Assembly (NCBI RefSeq): GCF_037975245.1 | Contig: NC_092569.1 | Span: forward strand, 15,240,001 to 15,304,000 | Origin: Apostichopus japonicus | Taxonomy: Eukaryota; Echinodermata; Holothuroidea; Aspidochirotida; Stichopodidae | DNA: 64,000 nt | Reading direction: 5' to 3' | Part shown: in pieces, positions 36,767 through 49,062 of the stretch | Position numbering within the stretch: the stretch's first letter is position 1 | Layout of the letters: every line of letters starts with the position of its first letter | Translations under genes and position numbers: made by a program | The notes under the pieces: model-generated | What the model saw: only the letters and a program-made list of their open reading frames with translations | Told to the model about the DNA's origin: nothing | The model's database searches: none

Positions 36767-39366
36767 TGTCGTTTCTTCGTCATAGCATATTGAAATAAAC
36801 TAGTAACCATCGAAACTAATATTCTCAGTTTCATTAACTTTTGACTTTTATTTCATAAACCGACGCTCACCGTCAAACAAATTCATAGACTATATAATTA
36901 TAAGCTATGGGTCACAATGGTAAATCTAACAATGATATATTATAACGATTATATTATAACGATATATTATAACTGATGTCTTATTTTTCTTCAGTATTTG
37001 CTTTCGTAGCAGATATTATCAGTTACCAAATTTAATTTTTTATGTGTTCATATATATTAAGAAAGGAGACATTTTCAAAGGTGCAGGCGACGAGTGAACC
37101 ATGCTACGGCGTAGGCTAAACAAATAAGTAAAAAAAAAAAAAAAACGGAGATTGCTTCCATAACCTCTGGTTATTCTTACAAATGAAGTATAGGCCTATG
37201 CCTAAGTGACCACTGGCAGCAATTTAAGTACTTTAATAAAATGACGCTCATACGGCTAGGAAATATGTTTATTACTATTGACCCATTCAAAATAACTGCT
37301 TTAGTGAAGTCATTCGTGGATTTGATATCTCTGCCTACAGGGTGGGAACTGCAGTTTGGTTCTGCTCATTCAACTAGTTGCGAAACGTCTTCATGCGCCA
37401 TACTTGCACTGCGGTGACGAAGAAAGGGGAAGAGAGTGGGGGGGGGGGGGTACCATCATGAGGTTTACGTTTTGGGAGGAGTTCGCACAATTTCAGACTA
37501 GTTTGTCCAGCGACCTCCTCTGATCACGTGACCTTTGGCGTTGATGTTCTATAATGTTGTAGGATAACCCATCTGGTTTCCGTTATATGTCATTTTGGTA
37601 TGCCCGAGCCGTGATGTTAAAGTAAAACAATTTCGCATTTTTTTGTGATTATTATTTTTTTTCTTGTTATAAAACATCTAATAAAGGCATAAAATATTGA
37701 GATTTTATGATAAAACGTTGAAATTTGGGGTTCACACATCGGAATTTTGAGATAAAAGAAAAACTAATTTCGATCTAGAACGCCATTTTTTTTTTTTTTT
37801 TGTAAACCGTCGCAAATTTATTATACAATATCAAAATTTCCAGATTAAAATGTTGAAATTTTATAGTTAAAACATGTAAATGTCGAGATAATTTGTCCAA
37901 ATGTTTAAACAACACGTATAGGGACACTTGTGATAAACGTTAAAATGTCGAAGAAACAAGTCAAAATTGAAAGAGAGAGAAAAGGAGGAACATTTGGAGC
38001 TAAAAGCAGGGGCGTCAATCATTGGGAGGGGGACAGGGCGCATGTCCCCCACTTTATGAAGGGTAATGGGGGGGGGGCACAATATCAATGTACCCCAAGG
38101 TTTAGTGACTGACTCGCGTAGGCGCTAGGCCCATATCAGGCTCAAAATGACTCGTGTATCGCATAACAGGAGCTCAAACATTGTGCTATGAAATTAGTAG
38201 TTGATAATAATTTAATCTCATCTGCTCAACCCTCCCCCACCCCCACCTGTGAGAGATATAAATTTTCAACTTGGTTGAAATAAGAATAAATGATTTTAAT
38301 GATAGCGTAATTTAAATGAGGAGCCGCGCCCATAAGCCGCTTAGGCTATATGCTAAGTCAGCAGATATTGAAAGCCTGCAGCATTCGCTAATTTTCTTTC
38401 CAGTATAATATTTTCATATTTTATGGTATGTTTTGTTATCACAATATAACTACATGTCAATGTAATATTGTGCGTTCAGTTTGGTTAGCAATACCCAGAT
38501 ACCCAATAGTGTGTTTTAAATGTGCCATGATACCATATGTGTGCATGTTGTAGACATCTGTATATAACAAGATGATGTTATTCTTGTGTGCAAACTTTAA
38601 GAATGTTTCCGTTTTTGCTTTAGGCTTCAATGTTATTAATCATGAAAAAGACCCTAAGTTACACCCGGATGTTAAATATATAAGTCTGTCTTAATGTAAG
38701 TCTTATCACTCGTCAGATGTGACTTTTGTTACTATATATTGATGACTGGCATATCAAATTCAGGGACCAAACAGAAGCAACTTTGCAGAAATCTGGATGT
38801 GTGTCCGCCTCTGGACCCCCCGCCGGGCTTCGCCCTTGGACCACATTCATTGTCCCGATAAAGGCCTTGCACTAAGGCACTGAGCCACGCGCACACTCCT
38901 TCAATTTGATCCTTGTTCAGTCATTTATGCCGCCCCCCTCCCACTCTTTTCAATTGGGGTTGACGCCGTGGCTAAAAGGTCCAAAATTTTCACATCAAAC
39001 CGTCACGATGTTGGTATGAAACGTCAAAAGTTTGCGATGAAATATCGAACACTTTAGATAAGATATCTCAAGATTGACAAAACGTCACTAAATATAGCCG
39101 TAAAATCGTAGAATTTTGGAAATAAAACGTCAGCAATCTGTCAACATTTTTTTTCAGATGAGAAAATACGTCAAAAAGTTTAGTAATTTATTTTTATTTT
39201 TATACAAACAAGAAGATTTGCCCAACGACCGTCGATTATAGCCCGTGAAATGTTAGCTATACTGTGATTAAGTTGAATAGTATTAAGGAAACAAAATCAT
39301 TTTGATCATCCGTCCTTCTTTTCTTCATAGAATGATACATAACGGTATTGGTACGAATGTTATATA
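36767..39366. other. Non-coding, duplicated in block B
   Basis: Matches 57,465-60,061. It contains A/T runs, short dispersed repeats and a likely polyadenylation signal for FREP gene 2 (AATAAA on the minus strand at 39,187-39,192, about 175 bases past the stop). No gene seen. Confidence 0.6.
38795..38894 (-). repeat. Possible tRNA-like SINE head
   Basis: The minus strand starts GTGCGCGTGGCTCAGTGCC, resembling an RNA polymerase III box A (TGGCTCAGTG). A convincing box B was not found. Copy in block B at about 59,483-59,587. Confidence 0.25.
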
Positions 39367-39641
39367 TTACACAGGTCTAATCTTCATCTCAGTGTATTTG
39401 AGATAATGGTCGGGGCCAGGTAGGTCTCTCCAACAGACAGAGGTTACGTCACCGCAACATTTCGTAGAGTCGCGTGTAATGAGGTCAACGTTATAATCAC
39501 TGTTGAGATTGGCCATACAACACTTATGGTACCACCAGCCACCATGTCTTAAACGTGCACAGTCTTTATTCCCGAAGCCATCATTATCTCGGTCGTGAGT
39601 ACTAAATTGTTGGTTCATGTGATACTGAAGAGCATCATCCC
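39367..39641 (-). CDS. FREP gene 2, exon 6: end of fibrinogen domain and stop
   Basis: The terminal exon, with acceptor GTTAACAG before 39,641, phase 1 entry, 275 bp ending MKIRPV and TAA at 39,367-39,369. It carries the FBG calcium-site core (FSTHDRDNDGF, with a following Cys) and the conserved HGGWWY motif. Two extra Cys pairs (KCCMANLNS and KCCGD) are family-specific. It is the last exon of the gene that starts at 50,171. The partner exon 5 (41,868-42,146) lacks a clear phase-1 donor; see that entry. A near copy is at 60,062-60,336. Confidence 0.88.
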
Positions 39642-40021
39642 CTGTTAACACGCACAAAAGAAGAAGAAATATTAAATGAGTTTAAGAAAGAAATGAGAAA
39701 GATAGAGAGAGACAGAGAGAGAGGGTGGAAGGGGCGGGGGAGGGAGAAACATAGACCACAGTAAGGAAACTATTAACCAAACCGTGGCAAAATGGTGAAA
39801 ATCACAAAATTGCTATGGAAAGATTGTAAAGATAAAGGACACAAGGCTGGAGACTGGATCATGTCTAACTATGACGTCATCCAGCCACACCTGCTTCAAT
39901 GTTTTTCTTGATTTATACAATGTTCATTTTTTGTAATGGTGAAATCTAGTAGATTTAATCTACACTATTGAAGATTTTAGTAGAACTTATGATGTCATTG
40001 GTTTCAGCGTCAAGGATGCAA

Positions 40022-40900
40022 AAATCCATCCATCCATCCATCCATCCATCCATCCATCCATCCATCCATCCATCCATCCATCCATCCATCCATCCATCCA
40101 TCCATCCATCCATCCATCCATCCATCCATCCATCCATCCATCCATCCATCCATCCATCCATCCATCCATCCATCCATCCATCCATCCATCCATCCATCCA
40201 TCCATCCATCCATCCATCCATCCATCCATCCATCCATCCATCCATCCATCCATCCATCCATCCATCCATCCATCCATCCATCCATCCATCCATCCATCCA
40301 TCCATCCATCCATCCATCCATCCATCCATCCATCCATCCATCCATCCATCCATCCATCCATCCATCCATCCATCCATCCATCCATCCATCCATCCATCCA
40401 TCCATCCATCCATCCATCCATCCATCCATCCATCCATCCATCCATCCATCCATCCATCCATCCATCCATCCATCCATCCATCCATCCATCCATCCATCCA
40501 TCCATCCATCCATCCATCCATCCATCCATCCATCCATCCATCCATCCATCCATCCATCCATCCATCCATCCATCCATCCATCCATCCATCCATCCATCCA
40601 TCCATCCATCCATCCATCCATCCATCCATCCATCCATCCATCCATCCATCCATCCATCCATCCATCCATCCATCCATCCATCCATCCATCCATCCATCCA
40701 TCCATCCATCCATCCATCCATCCATCCATCCATCCATCCATCCATCCATCCATCCATCCATCCATCCATCCATCCATCCATCCATCCATCCATCCATCCA
40801 TCCATCCATCCATCCATCCATCCATCCCTCCACACATCCATCCATCCATCCATCCACCCACCCACCCACCCACCCATCCATCCATCCATCCATCCATCTA
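40022..40900. repeat. (CATC)n array, about 0.87 kb
   Basis: About 200 nearly perfect tetranucleotide copies to about 40,825, then degenerate CACC/CATC units. It reads as long low-complexity frames on both strands, which are artefacts. Confidence 0.97.
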
Positions 40901-41517
40901 TCTATATATCTATGATGACACTTTAACTGCGTTATAATTGCTAACATACATTACATACATTACGGGAGAAATAACGCTTCTAAACAGAAGGTTCTAATTT
41001 TATCAGTACAGAGGTCATGTACAATTTTATATCTTATGATATAGTTGTGTTCATATATCTATTGTTTTAATAACGTCGGCTCTGCCGTTGCTTTTGCAGA
41101 CACAGTTATTACTTTGAGATTCTCCGTGGAAAGTCATTTTTTGCATTTGATTCAATCATACAGGATATGAAATAAAATCAATCAAGTCGAAGATGATAAA
41201 ATTGGAATGAATATTAAGAAAAAACACAAAAGTGAGTACGCCTTTATCAGAACAAAGAAGGCGCCGATGTGAACACCAAACTTAGAAGATTTATGAAGAG
41301 AAAGGTATTGTACGTTTTTATAGAGGAACCATTGAAAGTAAATATGAAAGAAAGTAAATTTTTCAATGGTTACAATTGAACAGCTTGGTTCGTAATTAAT
41401 ATGCTATATGTCGTAAGACATGGTAATATTTGTCAAACAATATACTTCAAATGCTTCATATGGCTAAAGATTGCCAAGTGTATGATATAAACCAACATTG
41501 AAAGTTTAATGTTGCAG

Positions 41518-41835
41518 TATCCATCCATCCACCCACCCACCCACCCACCCACCCAACCCCATCCATTCATCGATCCATCCATCCGTCCGTCCGTCCGTCC
41601 GTCCGTCCGTCCGTCCGTCCGTCCGTCCGTCCGTCCGTCCGTCCGTCCGTCCGTCCGTCCGTCCGTCCGTCCGTCCGTCCGTCCGTCCGTCCGTCCGTCC
41701 GTCCGTCCGTCCGTCCGTCCGTCCGTCCACGTCCGTCCGTCCATCCACCCTCACCCATCCATCCACCCACCCACGTATCCATTCATCCATCCATCCATCC
41801 ACCCCCCCCCCCACCCACCCATCCATCCATGTATC
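41518..41835. repeat. (GTCC)n array flanked by CATC/CACC units
   Basis: About 37 pure GTCC copies (roughly 41,583-41,732) inside degenerate CATCCATCCACC sequence; probably derived from the same kind of array as at 40,022 by a single base change that then spread. Confidence 0.96.
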
Positions 41836-41867
41836 CATATATAGTAACAAGCACATATTTAACTCAC

Positions 41868-42146
41868 CATTGCTACTGGTTTTTCTGTCCCGCTGAAAGC
41901 TCCCAGCTCAGACAGTCGGTACATGTCATTTTCATCGTTTATGCGGAACAGGTCATACTTAGCAAAGTATGAAGATCCTCTTCTGTCCACCAGATCAATT
42001 CTGAGTGTGTAGTTACCTTGATTGGTGAAGTAATACAGCTTGTCATTACCCAACCAGAACTCATGATCCAGCTCACCAAAGCCTTCTTTATAGCTCGTCC
42101 AGTTACGAAAAAAATCAACGGAACCATTCACACGACGTTGGAACAC
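41868..42146 (-). CDS. FREP gene 2, exon 5: middle of fibrinogen domain
   Basis: Begins after TTTGTTGTAG with VFQRRVNGSVDFFRNW in phase 0, continuing GGWT from exon 4. It includes the FBG core (FGELDHEFWLGNDKLYYFT) and ends LGAFSGTEKPVAM before a strong donor ATG|GTGAGT. The problem is phase: this donor leaves phase 0, while exon 6 needs phase 1. In the related exon at 13,160 the donor sits directly after ACAG, and here ACAG is followed by AAAAAC, so that donor appears lost. A weaker donor four bases further (GTGA|GTTAAA, exon end 41,864) would restore the frame with about six extra residues. Confidence 0.8.
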
Positions 42147-42820
42147 CTACAACAAACAGAGAGACTTACATATCGGAGTATAACAATTCTCCCAAAACTT
42201 CAGAGGAGTCACAATGTTGGGAATCTTTTTGTAAGAAATACACGTATTCGCGTTCCAACATACTTTGGTAACATAATCCAAAGTAATACATAAATTCATA
42301 GGCGACGGAAGAGGGTTTAATGGAATGAGAATGTGGCATGTGACTTTGTCTTGAGCAAGGAAACTGCAAAATCATTTCAAAACGTCCCGAAAAAATGGAC
42401 TCTCTGTACATTCTACGCCACCAATTCAAGTCTTTGAGTGTCTCTCAATAAAAGGGCAACTTCTCAATACAGTTCTTCTAAAATATGTTAACAACTGCCC
42501 GACGTCGGTGGAGGGAGGAGGGGGGGGGGGGAGAATTATGTACTCTTATATACATGGAAATAGACCGAAAGGAAAATGAAAACCTCAAGATGTGTGTGTG
42601 GGGGGGGGGGGGGAGGGGAGTGTTTTAAACATAGAAATGTCCCGACCGATCTGCACTGCCCACACGACGTCATTAGTCATTTTGTATCAGCGCTGTCACA
42701 TTGTGAGGCAGTATAGTTCAACACCATACTTCAGTATTCCAATATAAATTCGAATCCCGGTGGAGGCTGGAAGATTTTTCACTGTTCTGGATTTTCCAAC
42801 TCACTACAATTTCAATTATA

Positions 42821-42860
<40 letters not shown>

Positions 42861-42909
42861 TATATATATATATATATAAATATATATATATAGCATATAT
42901 ATATATATG

Positions 42910-42940
<31 letters not shown>

Positions 42941-43052
42941 ATATATATATATATAGCCAATCGTTTTGTTTTAAATTCATTAAAGGCCATTCCCCGTACT
43001 ATACATAATGTGATAGAAATAAACATGTAAAATAGGGTCAGTTATGGATTAC
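42147..43052. other. FREP gene 2 intron 4
   Basis: G-runs near 42,520 and 42,600 and a TA-rich tract (42,820-42,957). The block A counterpart starts at the window's left edge. No gene seen. Confidence 0.7.
42820..42957. repeat. TA-rich microsatellite
   Basis: Interrupted TA repeat, counterpart of 24-112. Confidence 0.9.
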
Positions 43053-43355
43053 CGTCCATCCTCCTCCGTCAGTCATGTTACAATAAACTGGAAATGGTGA
43101 TCCAGACCAGTCAGTTGGTTTAATAATGTAGATACCACCGTCTCTTTTGCCAGCATTATATGCATCTTGACAATTGGTGTACCGTGTACATGTCTTTCCA
43201 TCACCATGGTAACCAACCACGCAGTAACATCGGCGAACATTGTCTCTTTCCTCACACGTTGCATTAGAGCTACAAAAGTATTCATCCCAAGTGACGTTGC
43301 CATGGATACAGTGAGCCCTGCGCGTACAGTTATCGTTGACATAGAACCCACCCGA
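43053..43355 (-). CDS. FREP gene 2, exon 4: EGF-like domain plus start of fibrinogen domain
   Basis: Acceptor CTTTCTCAG before 43,355 and donor ACG|GTAATC after 43,053; 303 bp, 101 codons, phase 0-0. The EGF-like part shows CSSNATCEERDNVRRCYC and GYHGDGKTC. The FBG part starts NCQDAYNAGKRDGG and ends YCNMTDGGGWT, joined directly to VFQRR of exon 5. Compared with gene 1 (212-517) it has one Asp fewer and a few substitutions, such as Val for Gly before GYHGDG. Both copies keep all cysteines. Confidence 0.9.
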
Positions 43356-45826
43356 CTGAGAAAGGAAGGAGGCGAAAACGGCACAGTTCAATTATTAACT
43401 CTAAATTATCAAACGCACGTATAGTGGTCTTTAAGTATCTATCATTTCTGGGAAGGGAGGGTGGGGGTGATGTAGGGATGTAGGGGGAGGGTGATGAGGG
43501 TCATGGGAGGGATGGGAGCATAAAATATATCCGTCGACTTATCACTGTGGCATATGGTGATTACTAGCAATTATTTCTTTTAATTTTTCCAGACAGTCGA
43601 CTGGGGGAAAATAATTTTCAACTGTTTAGATTGCACTGCACACGTGTGTGTGTATATGAACTGCTCACTGTTCGTTTTTCATATTCTGTCCGTAGGGGAA
43701 CGGGTAGGAGGGGGTGGGGCAGCTGAGCTCCTTAATACCCTCCCCCAAACGTATACACGTGGTTGCCCCCTGGTAAGTAATTGCCACTATTCTCATGTCA
43801 ACATTTTTCTTGTTTCAAAATAATTAGCGCAGTTTGAGTATTCTTGATTAATGGGTCATGTAAAGGTAATTTCGTATGAGCCTACTCTTGCTGCAACAAA
43901 TTCTACGTCCCTCTCTAGGTTGATTAAATTTGATCTGTCTATGGTTGGTTAACCACGCAACGGACATGTCAACTTATCGAAATCAACAACTCCCTTACAT
44001 AGGACAGAACCACGTATATACATCTAAGTGGGTTTAGCCGCCCCCCCCCCCCAACATCCTAGGATGTGGTAGCCCTCACACACACATAGATAGGCAGCAT
44101 ATTACAAACAAGAAATCATTGCGTTCACTTAAAACTGGGTAAACAATTAAAATGTATGTATAAATTTAGTATTACTTTAACAGTTGAAGCTTTTTTAAGG
44201 TGTTTACACAGTAACATCATTTTGCATTAAAGCGCCCTCACTTTTATCAAATCACCCCAGCCCGACTCCTTCCTAGGACGACATAACATCTAACTCACCC
44301 CCCCCCTATAACAAAAATGTTGGTCGCGTCCCTGCCTCCATCACATGCCAACATAGGTGTAGGAGCCCAATTTGATTGGGGGGGGGGGGGGTGTGGGAGG
44401 GTGCTGTAACGACTTGCCCGAAAAATATAACCAACATTTTTCGCGCAACATGTTTATGTGCATATCATTTAGGCATGCATCGGTTATTACATCGCATGCC
44501 AATTACATACAAATCATTTGCCGTGTTATTACCCTTCCAAATTGGATATAATTTTTGGGGAAGTCGTTACAATAATCATGATAATAATAATATTAGTTTA
44601 ACCATTGAAAAACACATTACAATTTATTTTTCTTTCAGTAGGTGCCCGAAAAATTCTCATCATATTGCCCGAATTTTGACAAAAATATTTGGTTTGGGTG
44701 ACTGCATCCCCTTCCCAGCCCCCCCCCCCACACCCCGCCTCCTTCACCTATGCATGCCAGTCACTTTTGGTTCATAACAGTCTCTATATTATACTAGTGT
44801 CATATAATATATTTAAATTATTAATAATTAAAAAAAAAAATCGTGAGTAGAAATAATAATGGAAGTATCAAAACTTGATAATGCTTATTGCTATCTTTTG
44901 TTCGATAAAAAGTAAATGTCACCTCTCTCAATTCATAACGGTATCGATAACATTTTAAAATCTGGCCTAGAATTTTGAGAATTTCGTTAGTATAGCAAGA
45001 CCACAAATGAACTAATTATAGATTAACGTTCAACTATATGGTCAACAGTTAGTTATTTTCGAATCAAACATGTGCCGGTAAACCATAGCGTAATTTATCC
45101 TGTAGATATTTCAGCATATATAGTACCCAATGTTTTTTAGACGAATCGTTTTCCGTTGTTTTTTATTAGTCTAGAGCACAATTTCTTTTTGAACTAATGA
45201 AAACAAATGAGAACAGAATGGGACGCATTATCCTGATGTTTAAAGGTGCATGCAATTCCTACATGTTATATAGTTGCACAATTGTTTACCTACAGCAAAT
45301 GTTTTTTTTTCTTTTCCTTTAATTTTCGTTTTAAATTTATCATCTTGAACTTGGGTTGGAGTTTTCTGTATTGGGAATCTGATGTAATCAATATCAACAA
45401 ATGGCTGTATATAAGTCATGTGTTCTTAAATCGACCCATAGTTTGAAGAAAATTTCAATGAAGGTCTAAAGTCAATTAGAAATTGGTCTGTGTGTGAATC
45501 TATGGCACCATACCTGTTTGCATTCATGGTCACTTTTGGTATAAAAAAAACACCTCAATTTCAAAAAGGGTTTCGAAAACGATAAATAAAGGAATTTAAT
45601 GCAAATTTCATCAAGATGTTTAAATTATGTTCTTTTCTTGAATAAGTCTAAAATACATTTTGCCTCGGGATTATTCTTTTTTAAAGTCGTCTTCCTAATC
45701 ATTCATTTGTTTTGTTTTTGAACCTCAATGAAGTCATGTGTTCTTAAATCAACCCATAGTATGATGTTATTTGTAATTGATTTGTTATTTACGATGTTAT
45801 TCATAAATTAATTACTTAAAACTCAC
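43356..45826. other. FREP gene 2 intron 3
   Basis: Paralogous to 518-2,625. About 44,880-45,195 is extra here. Non-coding with C/G runs and AT-rich stretches. Confidence 0.7.
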
Positions 45827-46599
45827 CGAAATGATGGTGTCTGCAGTTGTAAGATTACATACACATTTCTCAATCATCGCACAGCCAAGTCGACTTCCAT
45901 TGTAACATTTCACCATCCCTTCATCGCAGACAGGAATAGTGGTAGTATGAAACTCGTCACTGTAAGATGAGCTGATGTTAATTGAACTGGTGTCGGTTGG
46001 GGAGGAGTCGGTGTCACCTGAAGAAGATATGTCAGTTGAAGCGGTTATGATGGCACCTGAAGTTGGGGTGGTCTCGATTAGAGAGGATGTGGTGTCAGTT
46101 GAAGTGGAAGTGGTGTCAGTTGAAGTGGAGATGGTGTCGCTTGGTGAGGAGTCGGTGTCAACTGATGAAGAGATGTCAGTTGATGTGGGTATGATGGCAC
46201 CTGAAGTTGGGGTGGTCTCGATTAGAGAGGATGTGGTGTCAGTTGAAGTGGAAGTGGTGTCAGTTGAAGTGGAGATGGGGTCGCTTGGTGAGGAGTCGGT
46301 GTCAACTGATGAAGAGATGTCAGTTGATGTGGGTATGATGGCACCTGAAGTGGGGGTGGTCTCGATTAGAGAGGATGTGGTGTCAGTTGAAGTGGAAGTG
46401 GTGTCAGTTGAAGTGGAGATGGGGTCGCTTGGTGAGGAGTCGGTGTCAACTGATGAAGAGATGTCAGTTGATGTGGGTATCATGGCACCTGGAATTGAGG
46501 TGGTCTCGATTAGAGAGGATGTGGTGTCAGTTGAAGTGGAGGGGGTGTCAGTTGAAGTGGAGATGGTGTCGCTTGGGGAGGAGTCGGTGTCATGCCTGT
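45827..46599 (-). CDS. FREP gene 2, exon 3: Ser/Thr-rich repeat stalk and Cys-rich segment
   Basis: Acceptor ATACAG before 46,599 and donor TTTCG|GTGAGT after 45,827; 773 bp, phase 1-0, fully open. Four regular 48-residue repeats (STDISSSVDTDSSPSD, then STSTDTTSTSTDTTSSLIETT and SGAIIPT) form a Thr/Ser-rich acidic stalk likely to be O-glycosylated. The tail VCDEGMVKCYNGSRLGC, then EKCVCNLTTADTIIS, matches gene 1. The repeats are more even than in gene 1, as if recently homogenised. The protein is secreted if exon 1 is used. Confidence 0.87.
45990..46585 (-). repeat. 144-bp coding minisatellite, four units
   Basis: Units spaced exactly 144 bp (for example GTGTCAACTGATGAAGAGAT at about 46,154, 46,298 and 46,442). 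In frame, encoding the stalk of exon 3. Confidence 0.92.
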
Positions 46600-48990
46600 C
46601 TGTATGATTATTGAGTGGATGAAAAACAAAAGTGATATTGTTACTGCAAACCCTTTATAATCGTGGATAATGCCAAGTTTTTCTTTAACTTTTTCTTCTT
46701 CTTTTAAACAATGGTATTTGTATAGGTCTTCCCATAGCAACCATCTGATTGGTTTTACAGTTATACTAAGGACAAATTATCACGTGATCCATAAGCCTAA
46801 CGTGAGATGATAAGAATAGTATCTTTGCCATGTGAATGTTAGGTTTAAGTGTAACACGTTTATGGTTAGATGACTCACATGAACACTATTAGTAGTTTGA
46901 AGCACCAATGAAACAATGTTCCGTGTCATCTTTAACATACCAAGAACTATACGATTATTAAAACAATATCCATGAAACATGAAAGAACTACACCCGAGTC
47001 CATGCAATATTTGCTCATTATTTAACGTTTTCTCATTCTACACGGAAAAATATTGCACACCCCCTTACATGAAGTAAAGAACAAAAACCCATCAGTTTAA
47101 TCTAAGTCTTACGAATGGATCTTGGTAATAAATAATAAATACCCTCCATGGTTGATTAACTAGAAAGTTTAACGCACAATGTACTGCTTGAGACCATCAT
47201 TATGATATACCATACTTTTCATTCAGGGACGTTGCTATGGAAATTTTCAGCAGCTTAATACGGAATGGGTTATCAATTCTTTATACCTTAAATATGCTAT
47301 ACCGGGTACTTAGTAATATGCTAAGGTGCTAAATCGAACTCCACTTGGCCGTATCCCGACAATTGTAACGTTCGTTTGTAGTATTTTTCAAATTTATTTA
47401 TAGTTTGTACAAGGAGTTAGAAACAAAACAAGATTTCGGTTATTTGTATAAGTTCGAATTTCTTCAAATCTTGTAATAATGTAAGCCTCAAATTAGATAT
47501 ATTAGAAATAGTCTATATTATTACTGAAAGTTCAAGCCAATTCTGCTGTATAGCTATATGTCCCTGTTCGCAATTGGTTACTTCATGACTAACAGTACAA
47601 TGCTTTGTATATTAAAAGATCGCTTAACACAAGATTTAACAAACAAAGATACATCAATGTTTTTTTTTAAACAAATATCCTTTTCAAAAAAAAAAACAAA
47701 AACAACGGACACTCGTTAATCGAAGAGGCTGAACGACATAGGTTAAGTAGTATTTTTTAATATCAAGTCGGCTTATCATAATCCAGGCATTTATACGAGA
47801 TTTCTAGGAACGTGTTGTGTTATCTTGCCCATGATGAACACCCTAGGTTGGGTGGACTGGGCCTAGGTTGGGTGGGTTGGGTGGACTGGACTGGGACAGG
47901 AACATTTTGAAAATTAAAAGCTATTTGCTTTTTTTCTTTCTAGAGGTATACAGTTGACATAGTTTTATTTTATTGGCCAAAGCATTTGGGGTAGGGGGCG
48001 GTGGGGGTCGTGGGTGGGACCGAATCGTCATGTAAAATATTTCAGAGTATAGACATATCTTAGTGGAACATTAGATGAAATATTATATTAATTGTAATTT
48101 TTCTTTGGCTACAGGACCCGCCTTTTGTATGGGAGCTCTTTACGCTTCATTATACAAGTACACTTAATGGTGTTTGTTCTTTTTGTTGAATTGTGATGTT
48201 ACTTGTGACGTAATAAAATAAAGAATAAAAAAAGACGTATCTTACAGAAAGCAGAAATTTAATGTGAGGTATCATACAGAAAAATGCATTGGGATCTATC
48301 TATGCTTTTTTGTTGTTGTCCAAACCAACAGTAACATATATTTGGTCAAGTGCCTGCATATGGTAGCAATACCAAGACAACAATAAAAAGAAAAGACAAT
48401 ACAAAAAAACAAAAACAAAAAACAATGGGAAATACTTTTCTTGAAACCTATACGCTTTGCGTGGATTTTTACACTGTTTCATGGATAAATATAAGTAGCG
48501 TATTTGATATAACTCCCATATGTACGATGTTGATATATAGGTTGAAAAGAACGGCTGTTTGGAAGTCTCATTAACACAAAATTCGTCAAATTCACTCTCT
48601 GCATTAATGTGTGTAATTTTAAAGGCGTATTACAGACATGTCTTAACTTTAAATGCAGTACACAATCGAAACAGAAATAAGAAATTATTTAGCTGCACTT
48701 AATATTTCGTTTTCTTTTTTCCTTTTGTTTTGTTTGAGATGTCACATATCAACTCTGTTTTTCTCCTAAAAATCTTGGTCTAAGATAGAAACCTTTGATT
48801 ATTATTTATTATTTATGATTTCTCTATATACAGTTGTGTACTGACCTATGTGTTTTATATGATGAACGTCTGCTTAAAGTATGTACCCTATACACAGAGC
48901 GTACATCATGTATTACATTACTTGAACACGATTGTCATTCATTTCTATTTGAACATAAGTAGTCTATTTCAAATCGTTCCTTTGCCTTAC
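46600..48990. other. FREP gene 2 intron 2
   Basis: 46,600-47,510 matches block A (3,378-3,850 joined to 6,612-7,085). From about 47,515 the sequence has no counterpart in block A. No gene or transposon recognised. Confidence 0.6.
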
Positions 48991-49062
48991 CTGCAGGAGA
49001 AATCGACGGGCTTTTAGGTGTGCATTTAAAGGACCCCATAACTTGACCATCTACAACTCTTC
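48991..49062 (-). CDS. FREP gene 2, exon 2
   Basis: A short exon of 72 bp: acceptor CTTATTTATCCAG with a pyrimidine-rich lead, donor CTGCAG|GTAAGG, phase 1-1. It encodes GRVVDGQVMGSFKCTPKSP and a few more residues with one Cys. It joins exon 1 (ending phase 1) and exon 3 (starting phase 1) without breaking the frame. No domain recognised; the gene 1 counterpart is different in sequence. Confidence 0.75.

Larger units (their letters stand above)
39642..41867. other. FREP gene 2 intron 5 with large tetranucleotide arrays
   Basis: The duplication junction lies in this intron: the left end still matches block B to about 39,840. Apart from the two arrays listed separately, the sequence is AT-rich and shows no gene. 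Confidence 0.65.

Noticed and set aside
38795-38894. tRNA gene on the minus strand
   Set aside because: Only a box A-like motif; no cloverleaf or box B could be drawn. Kept only as a weak SINE candidate.
39955-41856. Long frames of WMDG, IHPS, DGRT and RPSV repeats on both strands
   Set aside because: They are translations of the CATC and GTCC tetranucleotide arrays and are open in several frames at once.
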